Positions 58,854 to 64,000 of a stretch of 64,000 nt of DNA are shown here, piece after piece (position 1 is the first letter of the stretch; the number at the start of each line of letters is the position of its first letter). This stretch comes from JBNKVT01 sp050299335 (GTDB lineage: Bacteria > Pseudomonadota > Alphaproteobacteria > Rhodobacterales > Rhodobacteraceae). Location of the stretch: assembly GCA_050299335.1 (NCBI GenBank), contig JBNKVT010000001.1, forward strand, positions 17,857 to 81,856, given 5' to 3'. The notes beneath the pieces were generated by a model. The model did no database searches and was not told the origin of the DNA. It saw only the letters and a list, made by a program, of their open reading frames with translations. Position numbers and translations under genes: made by a program.

Positions 58854-59375
58854 ATGGCAACGGGTAGCGAAACCGAACACGTCACGGGGATGCCGCAGCT
58901 CGACTTCACGAGTTTCGGCAGCCAGATCTTCTGGTTCCTGCTGGCGCTTGTCGGGCTCTACTACATGCTCAGCCGCGTGGCGATCCCGCGCATCGCCGAA
59001 ACGCTGGCCACCCGCCAGGAGGCCATTTCCCGCGACCTCGAACATGCAGCCGAACTGAAGTCCCGCGCCGCCGAGGCCGAGGAGGCCTATGACAAGGCGC
59101 TGGCCGCAGCACGGTCAAAGGCCCAGGAAATCGGCGCCGAGGCCCGCGCCGAGATCCGCAAGGAACTCGATGCCGCCCTTGAAAAGGCCGACGCCGAGAT
59201 CGCGGCGAAATCCGCCGAATCCGAAACCCGCATCCGCGAAATCCGCGAGGCGGCGCTCGACAATATCCGCGAGGTCTCGACCGAAACCGCCGAGGCGCTG
59301 GTCGAGGCCCTGCTGCCCGGTTCCGGCGACGCCAAGGCCGTCAAGGCCGCCGTCGCCGACCGGCTGAAAGGGTAA
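58854..59375 (+). CDS. atpF': F0F1 ATP synthase subunit b'
   Basis: A 173-residue peripheral stalk subunit of the photosynthetic-bacterial/alphaproteobacterial b' type. One N-terminal membrane helix (FGSQIFWFLLALVGLYYML) follows a short soluble stretch (GMPQLDF), then a long Ala/Glu-rich coiled coil. Forms a heterodimer with b from the next gene. Starts 63 bp after atpE and ends four bases before atpF. Confidence 0.95.
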   Translation: MATGSETEHVTGMPQLDFTSFGSQIFWFLLALVGLYYMLSRVAIPRIAETLATRQEAISRDLEHAAELKSRAAEAEEAYDKALAAARSKAQEIGAEARAEIRKELDAALEKADAEIAAKSAESETRIREIREAALDNIREVSTETAEALVEALLPGSGDAKAVKAAVADRLKG

Positions 59376-59379
59376 GGTC

Positions 59380-59871
59380 ATGGATTTCCTCAACGATACC
59401 AATATCGTCGTCACCATCGCCTTTCTGGTCTTCCTTGGGGTGCTGTTCTATTTCGGCGTTCCCGGCAGGATCACCGGAATGCTCGACAAGCGGGCGCAGG
59501 GCATCCGCGACCAGCTCGACGAGGCCCGGTCGCTCCGCGAAGAGGCCCAGTCGCTGCTGGCGTCCTACGAGCGCAAGCAGAAGGAAGTCGCCGATCAGGC
59601 CGATGCCATCGTCAAGGCGGCCAAAGAAGAGGCCCAGATCGCGCTGGAGGCCGGCAAGAAAGAGCTGGAAGTCTCCATCGAGCGCCGTCTCGCCGCCGCC
59701 ACCGACCAGATCGCCTCCGCCGAAGCCGCTGCGGTGCGCGAGGTCAAGGACCGGGCGGTGCGGATCGCCGTGGCTGCAGCCTCAGACGTACTGAAAAAGA
59801 AGATCACCGCGGATCAGGACAATGTCATGATTAACGCCGCGATCAAGGACGTGTCGGCGAAGCTGCATTAA
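59380..59871 (+). CDS. atpF: F0F1 ATP synthase subunit b
   Basis: A 163-residue stalk subunit with one N-terminal membrane helix (NIVVTIAFLVFLGVLFYFGVP) and a coiled coil (DEARSLREEAQSLLASYERK onward). The last 20 residues reach the delta/alpha subunits. It ends the F0 operon; a strong terminator follows. F1 genes (atpHAGDC) are not in this window, as expected for the split operon of this order. Confidence 0.96.
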   Translation: MDFLNDTNIVVTIAFLVFLGVLFYFGVPGRITGMLDKRAQGIRDQLDEARSLREEAQSLLASYERKQKEVADQADAIVKAAKEEAQIALEAGKKELEVSIERRLAAATDQIASAEAAAVREVKDRAVRIAVAAASDVLKKKITADQDNVMINAAIKDVSAKLH

Positions 59872-59896
59872 CCTTGAGGGACATGAGAACGGCAAA

Positions 59897-59926
59897 GCCC
59901 CCGGACCTCCACGGTCCGGGGGCTTT
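59897..59926 (+). terminator. Rho-independent terminator of the F0 operon
   Basis: A GC-rich stem of GCCCCCGGACC against GGTCCGGGGGC with a short loop is followed by TTTTTC. It lies 26 bp past atpF. AAA on the other side makes it weakly bidirectional for the convergent gene at 59953. Confidence 0.92.
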
Positions 59927-59952
59927 TTCTTTGTGGATCAGACCTTGTCGGA

Positions 59953-60222
59953 TCAGCCCTTCTCGATCCCGAATTCCTCGATGATCTTGTCGGTCTTGGC
60001 CTGTTCCAGCTTCGACAGCTTCTCCTGCTGGATGCGCTCATCCATCCGGTATTTGACGAAATTCACCAGCGCCAGCGTCAGCAGCAGCACGCTCATCCCC
60101 CAATAGCCCTTGGTGGCCAGCGGCACGTCGGTCAGCCAGATCGACAGGGCCAGCATGCCGTAGGCGGTGATGACACCGAAGAAGTTGAACGCGGAATAGA
60201 GATGGTTGGATTCGGATTGCAT
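59953..60222 (-). CDS. YiaA/B-like two-helix membrane protein
   Basis: An 89-residue inner-membrane protein. Two helices (about residues 9-29 and 41-59) separated by LTDVPLATKGYWG match the YiaA/YiaB two-helix pattern; the KGYW turn is the best clue. The C-terminus is a charged helix (DERIQQEKLSKLEQAKTDKI). ATG at 60222 has AAGGAG nine bases ahead. It lies 77 bp after pspA on the same strand and may be part of the same envelope-stress unit. Confidence 0.72.
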   Translation of the reverse strand: MQSESNHLYSAFNFFGVITAYGMLALSIWLTDVPLATKGYWGMSVLLLTLALVNFVKYRMDERIQQEKLSKLEQAKTDKIIEEFGIEKG

Positions 60223-60299
60223 TGGAAAGTCTCCTTTCACGCGGCCCGCTCAGGGACCTGAAGTCAGGTTGCAGTTCAGAAGTTGACAGTTTTCAGGGT

Positions 60300-60977
60300 T
60301 CAGGGTTTCACCCTCAGCCGCGCCAGCACATCGGCGGCCCGCACTTTATCAGGTGCGCCATAGCCGGCCTCGGCCATCTTTTCGGTCACCGCCTTGCCCG
60401 AAAGACCGTCATCGATCTCGTCGAGGATTTCCTCCGTCTCCAGCGGGTCCTCCTCGTTCAGCACCCGCGCCACCAGCGCCTCGGCTTCCCGGATGGCAGA
60501 GGTCCGGTCCACCCCGCGCGTCATCCCCCGCTGCGCGCGGTGCTCGGCCCGGACAGCCCGCGCCGCGATGACGCCCTGCTTCAGATCGATCAGCCGCCGA
60601 TGCGTCTTTTCGACCGAGAACTGCATCCGGGTGATCCGCGACCGAAGCTCGGCCAGCGCCCTCTCGCGCCCCGTCGCCTCGTTTTCGAGATCGGCAATGA
60701 CCGAGGCCGCCTCCGCCGCCAGATCCTCGTTGCCGCCTTCCAGCGCGGCGCGCGCCCGCTTTTCTAGCTCCCGGACACGTCCCCGGATCATCTCCAGGCT
60801 TCGCGCCTCCTTCCGCTCCCGGGCAATCAACCCGGCGAGTGCCGACTTGGCCGACAACAGCGCCGCATCTGCCTCGCGGGTCCGTTCTTCGATCAGTTCG
60901 ATGGCATAGTGCCCCGTCACCGCGTCCTTCCGGCGAGCCGCCGATCCGCGCATCAGGGTGGAAAGTATCTCGATCAT
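60300..60977 (-). CDS. pspA: PspA/IM30 family envelope-stress protein
   Basis: A 225-residue cytosolic, almost wholly helical coiled-coil protein of the PspA/IM30 family, which binds and stabilises the inner membrane on damage. The N-terminal amphipathic helix is EILSTLMRGSAARRKD; long heptads run over residues 25-150. The C-terminal part is specific to alphaproteobacterial members (SGKAVTEKMAEAGYG). No pspF or pspBC gene is adjacent, so its regulation differs from E. coli. Confidence 0.85.
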   Translation of the reverse strand: MIEILSTLMRGSAARRKDAVTGHYAIELIEERTREADAALLSAKSALAGLIARERKEARSLEMIRGRVRELEKRARAALEGGNEDLAAEAASVIADLENEATGRERALAELRSRITRMQFSVEKTHRRLIDLKQGVIAARAVRAEHRAQRGMTRGVDRTSAIREAEALVARVLNEEDPLETEEILDEIDDGLSGKAVTEKMAEAGYGAPDKVRAADVLARLRVKP

Positions 60978-61533
60978 TCTGGTTCTCCGATCGTGAAACG
61001 TCGTTCACCCGTATCGAAGTGGAACTTTCGGTTGCAGAGACAACCTTTTGGGCAATGTTCAGAAAATTAGTCTGGAATTAAACCTCGTTTTTTCAGAGAG
61101 ATACGGATCAAAATTTTGTGCATTACGTGACGTAAACGTCAACCTGTCTGACAGTCAGGACCACTGATTTTCCCCCATCTGGACCCTCGTGACGGACCGG
61201 ATCGCGCAGCAATCCTGGACCGGAATTGGCATTCCCGACAGGACTTCGTTCACCGCTCCAACCACCGCATATCCGCTCTGTCAGGGGAAAACCGACCGAA
61301 GGCAGGACCTCCCGATAGTCCTATTTCGTGCACCTCGAAGCGCGTCCCAAGACCTGCGCGTCCGGTGCCTTTTCATCAGTTTGTCAGGCGCAGATTGGGC
61401 CCCAAGCGACACGCTCCAAGCCGGATGTCTCTTTAGACGTCAAACGGAACAAACCGTGAAAATACACACATAAGTAACTATTTTTTCCAACAATTTCAGC
61501 ACCATGACTATTTTTGCACGCGTGCAAACGCCC
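60978..61533. other. 556-bp gap, gene-free
   Basis: The region between pspA and the GntR gene has lower GC than its surroundings from about 61020 on. A plus-strand frame at 61189-61473 lacks any recognised domain and has no good ribosome site, so I do not call it. It must contain the pspA promoter. No clear -24/-12 sigma-54 site was found. Confidence 0.5.
61513..61528. promoter_or_regulatory. perfect 16-bp palindrome TTTGCACG-CGTGCAAA
   Basis: The dyad lies five bases past the GntR stop codon in a low-GC setting. Perfect 16-bp palindromes of TGCACG-CGTGCA form are typical of regulator-binding sites. No gene starts to the right of it, so it may serve a promoter facing 61500 to lower coordinates or be fortuitous. 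Confidence 0.4.
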
Positions 61534-62301
61534 CTAGCGCCGCAATTCATGTGCATATCTCAGCTTCGCCGTCTCCTCGTTCCTGCTCTGCTTCCGCCTG
61601 GTCTCCATCGCCGCCTCGATATACCCCAGATGCGCCTCCACCGCCGCCCGTGCCCGCGCCCCGTCCCGCGCCTGCAGGGCCTCATTGATCGCCCGGTGCT
61701 GGTCCAGCAACTCGGCCCTTGTCGTCTGCATCGAGAACAGCGCCTGCCGGTTATAGAACACCCCCTGCCGCAGCATCTCATACATCGCCCGCATCATGTG
61801 CAGCATCACCACGTTATGGGACGCCTCCACGATCGCCATGTGAAAATCCGCATCCAGCCCCGCCTCCTCCTTCGCAGCCCGCGCTTCATGCGCCGCCTCC
61901 ATCTTGGCGAAGATCGTCCCGATCACCTTCAGGTCGGTGTCCGACCCCGCCCGAGCCGCCCGCTCCGCCGCCAGCCCCTCCATGTCCTTGCGGAAGGACA
62001 GGTAGTCGAACAGTGCCGCCTCGTGGCTCGAGAACAGGTCCACAAGCGCGGGGGCGAAGACCGAGCCCAGCACCTCGGCTACATAGGCCCCGCTGCCCGG
62101 CCGGGTGACGATCAGCCCGGCATGTTCCAGCTCCGCCAGCGCCTCGCGGAGCGACGGGCGCGAGACATCCAGTTGTGCGGCAAGGTCGCGCTCGGAGGGC
62201 AGCCTCTCGCCGGGGCGCAGGATGCCCTTCAGGATCAGGCTTTCGATCTGAGTGGTGATCGAGGCGGAAACGCGCGGCGGATCGACTTTCTTGAATGGCA
62301 T
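61534..62301 (-). CDS. GntR-family regulator, FCD (FadR) subfamily
   Basis: A 255-residue repressor. The winged helix has LPSERDLAAQLDVSRPSLREALAELEHAGLI and the GSGAYVAE wing. The C-terminal FCD domain carries metal-ligand Asp/His positions (LDADFHMAIVEASHN and HRAINEAL) that bind a carboxylate effector through a metal. The PdhR/LldR group is the closest by pattern, so a pyruvate- or lactate-like effector is possible. ATG at 62301 is used. No metabolic operon is adjacent to indicate the target. Confidence 0.93.
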   Translation of the reverse strand: MPFKKVDPPRVSASITTQIESLILKGILRPGERLPSERDLAAQLDVSRPSLREALAELEHAGLIVTRPGSGAYVAEVLGSVFAPALVDLFSSHEAALFDYLSFRKDMEGLAAERAARAGSDTDLKVIGTIFAKMEAAHEARAAKEEAGLDADFHMAIVEASHNVVMLHMMRAMYEMLRQGVFYNRQALFSMQTTRAELLDQHRAINEALQARDGARARAAVEAHLGYIEAAMETRRKQSRNEETAKLRYAHELRR

Positions 62302-62363
62302 GGGCGACAATCGGCAAGGATGCCAAGAATGCTAGGCGCAACGGGTCCTTTCAGCAAGAAATG

Positions 62364-62393
62364 AAAAGGGCCGGTGTGAAAACCGGCCCTTTT
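62364..62393 (-). terminator. bidirectional terminator after the OmpA lipoprotein
   Basis: A perfect 12-bp stem (AAAAGGGCCGGT against ACCGGCCCTTTT) with a six-base loop lies 22 bp past the OmpA lipoprotein stop and has T4 on both strands. Confidence 0.88.
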
Positions 62394-62414
62394 CCGTCGA
62401 TATCGGGGGGATAC

Positions 62415-63059
62415 TCAGCCCGTCGGCGTGATCACGATCTCGACCCGGCGGTTCTGCTGCCGACCCTGCGGCGTGGCGTTCGAGGCCGCCGGCTGGGTCT
62501 CGCCGCGTCCATAGGCCACGATCCGCGAGCTTGAGGTACCGCCCTGGATCAGGATCGACGCCACCGCATTGGCCCGGCGCTCCGACAGGCTCTGGTTATA
62601 GGTGTGCGAGCCGGTATTGTCGGTATGCCCGATCACCTGGACGGTGGTGTTGGGATAGTTCTGCAGGCTGCGCGACACCGCGTAGAGCTCGTCGCGGATC
62701 GAGTTTCGCACCGTTGAACTGTCGACATCAAAGGTGATCGCCTCGGGCATCACCACGATCAGCCGGTCGCCGGTATTGATGATCTTTGCACCCGAGCCGC
62801 CGATTTCCTGCTCCAGTTCGGCCTGCTGCTTGTCCAGCTGGTTGCCGATCGCGCCGCCGAGGCCGGCACCGACGATACCGCCGATGATCGCGCCCTTCTT
62901 GTCGCCATCGGAAACGATGGCGCCGGTGGTTGCCCCCAGAACGCCGCCGAGCAGCGCCCCGGTGCCGGTATTGTTGGTGGTTCCGTCCGGATTGGTGCAC
63001 CCGGTCAGGGCGAGGCCGGCGGCGGCCGAAAGGGCCAAGGGGATTTTAGCGAGTGACAT
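62415..63059 (-). CDS. OmpA-family lipoprotein with glycine zipper
   Basis: A 214-residue outer-membrane lipoprotein (YiaD/Pal-like). Signal MSLAKIPLALSAAAGLALTGC ends in lipobox LTGC with Cys21. Residues 33-75 form a glycine-zipper segment (GALLGGVLGATTGAIVSD and IIGGIVGAGLGGAIG) that may insert in the membrane. The C-terminal OmpA domain binds peptidoglycan (QVIGHTDNTGSHTYN and LSERRANAVAS). ATG at 63059 is preferred; an upstream frame would hide the signal. Monocistronic with a strong terminator. Confidence 0.95.
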   Translation of the reverse strand: MSLAKIPLALSAAAGLALTGCTNPDGTTNNTGTGALLGGVLGATTGAIVSDGDKKGAIIGGIVGAGLGGAIGNQLDKQQAELEQEIGGSGAKIINTGDRLIVVMPEAITFDVDSSTVRNSIRDELYAVSRSLQNYPNTTVQVIGHTDNTGSHTYNQSLSERRANAVASILIQGGTSSSRIVAYGRGETQPAASNATPQGRQQNRRVEIVITPTG

Positions 63060-63173
63060 TTTCTTCCCTCTGTCATGGTTATGCATGAGTTGAACGCACA
63101 ACACACCGCGCCGGTTCATTACACAAGCACGGAAATTGCTGGTTCACGCCCAGGTGTCGAAATCGGCGAAAGA

Positions 63174-63406
63174 TTACCGATCATTACACAGAATTGCGCC
63201 GTCGCGCCCGAAATCGCGTGCAATGGCGCGCACCAGCCCGATTTGCGCGTGTTTCATCACCGCATAGCCAAAGGCGCCCGCCGGGGCGGCAAGACTGGCA
63301 ATGGAAGCGGTGACGCATATCACGCCCTTGGAGACTTTGAGCGCGGGCAGGGCCGCGCGCAACAAGACCATCGGCCTGTCCAGATCGGCCTTTGCCGAGA
63401 CCTGTG
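63174..63406 (-). pseudogene. fragment of an SDR oxidoreductase gene
   Basis: The frame codes for the middle of a short-chain dehydrogenase: DLDRPMVLLRAALPALK, then the catalytic Ser in VTASIAS, Tyr-x3-Lys in GYAVMKHAQIGLVRAIARDFG. The N-terminal cofactor domain (including TGxxxGxG) is missing because an IS21-like element abuts it, and the frame stops at CNDR, just where the usual V-N-x-x-x-P-G segment would begin. So it is truncated at both ends and cannot be functional. Confidence 0.8.
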
Positions 63407-64000
63407 AATAGGCAGGCAAAATTGACCCCTGTTGCGGGGTGGTCGGCGTCCAAAAGTGACCCCCCTGACGAATGTGATCAGAAGCTTCCTCAAAAGGATG
63501 AGGGAGCATTCAGGGGATGTTGGTCGTGGAGAGTGAGCCAGTGTGGGCGCCACTGGTTCGAGCCCACTGGCGAACGCGAAGATCAGGCGCGCGCATTTCA
63601 TCGACGGCAAGTCGATCAAGCAGATATGTCGCGAGCTTCGGGTGTCGCGGAACACGGTGCGCAAAGTGATCCGTTCTGGCGTGACCGAGTTCACCTATGA
63701 TCGCACGACGCAGCCGCGTCCGAAGATTGATCCCTGGCGGCCGGAACTGGACGCGCTTCTGGCGGAGAATGCCCGGCAGCCAAAGCGCGAACGCCTGACG
63801 CTCATCCGGATTTACGAAGAGCTGCGCAACCGCGGCTATGGCGGCGGTTACGATGCGGTACGGCGCTATGCAGCCGGCTGGTCGAAGGCCACGCAGGAGG
63901 CCTCGGCCGGTGCCTATGTCCCGCTGATATTCGATCCGGGCGAGGCCTACCAGTTCGACTGGAGCCATGAGATCGTGATCCTCGACGGGGTGACGACCAC
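63403..64000 (+). mobile_element. IS21-family insertion sequence, left part
   Basis: From TGTGAATAGG at about 63403 the sequence has the look of an IS21 left end: TG start and two direct repeats of AA(A)(T/G)TGACCCC (63418-63428 and 63452-63463) that fit the multiple terminal repeats of this family. istA begins at 63543 and runs off the window. The exact boundary and the target duplication cannot be set without the right end. Confidence 0.82.
63543..64000 (+). CDS. istA: IS21 transposase IstA (5' part)
   Basis: A partial frame open at the window end, starting with GTG 63543 (GGAGAG about ten bases ahead). The N-terminal helix-turn-helix IKQICRELRVSRNTVRKVI is followed by the linker TTQPRPKIDPWRPEL and the start of the integrase core, with the first catalytic Asp in YQFDWSHE. 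IstA cuts and joins the DNA together with the AAA+ helper IstB, expected just beyond the window. No stop or frameshift is seen in the visible 152 codons, so the element may be active. Confidence 0.9.
   Translation, partial: MGATGSSPLANAKIRRAHFIDGKSIKQICRELRVSRNTVRKVIRSGVTEFTYDRTTQPRPKIDPWRPELDALLAENARQPKRERLTLIRIYEELRNRGYGGGYDAVRRYAAGWSKATQEASAGAYVPLIFDPGEAYQFDWSHEIVILDGVTT

Noticed and set aside
61189..61473. A 94-codon plus-strand gene in the pspA-GntR gap
   Set aside because: No domain, no good ribosome site and mixed composition; no support beyond being open.

Overview
The window reads as a high-GC alphaproteobacterial chromosome of the Rhodobacterales (Rhodobacteraceae). The lineage call rests on the gene set: a Hint_2-domain protein, a phasin with TGC-rich promoter boxes, an OmpR-type regulator of the Rhodobacterales type, the FlaF/FlbT/DUF1217 flagellar trio, an F0 operon carrying both b' and b subunits but no F1 genes, and a NasT-NasS nitrate system ordered like the Paracoccus nas cluster. 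No genus is claimed. No tRNA, rRNA or CRISPR array was seen.

Layout. 1-12.9 kb: cell-wall and maintenance genes (two L,D-transpeptidases, a D,D-carboxypeptidase, radA-cvpA, an Atm1-type exporter, a divergent ArsR/DUF6428 pair, a phasin, a Nudix hydrolase, ribA) and several palindromic intergenic repeats. 13-18.6 kb: a response regulator, two exported proteins, rimO, a membrane protein with a putative phage abortive-infection domain, and a DUF302 protein. 18.6-25.4 kb: a four-gene overlapping operon MoxR - DUF58 - BatA/DUF4159 - large membrane protein. 25.5-31.3 kb: DUF1285, rhodanese-ChrB plus ChrA, a glutathione transferase, mscL, a flavin reductase and a GNAT enzyme.

31.4-46.3 kb is the centrepiece: a minus-strand nitrate/nitrite/cyanate assimilation cluster, read nasT-nasS-(terminator, leader)-nrtA-nrtB-nrtCD fusion-(REP pair)-nirB-nirD-FNT channel-PP2C/kinase fusion-cynS-nasA. 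NasS (sensor) and NasT (ANTAR antiterminator) probably control read-through of a hairpin placed just before nrtA. The ABC system imports nitrate, NasA reduces it to nitrite, NirBD reduces nitrite to ammonium, and cyanase adds a cyanate route. A two-domain phosphatase/kinase with a C-terminal membrane anchor sits inside the cluster, and the fused ATPase shows a consensus/degenerate site asymmetry.

46.7-49.8 kb: flagellin and its regulators. 50.2-57.1 kb: uvrC, a pteridine-reductase-like SDR, a cation/Ca exchanger, a zinc-ribbon peptide, an S49 protease, two tandem YrbL-family kinase-fold proteins (one with degenerate catalytic positions) and an ArsR regulator. 57.4-59.9 kb: the F0 ATP synthase operon. 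60-63 kb: a YiaA/B-like protein, PspA, a GntR/FCD regulator and an OmpA lipoprotein. The window ends in an IS21-family element that has cut an SDR gene; only its istA start is visible.
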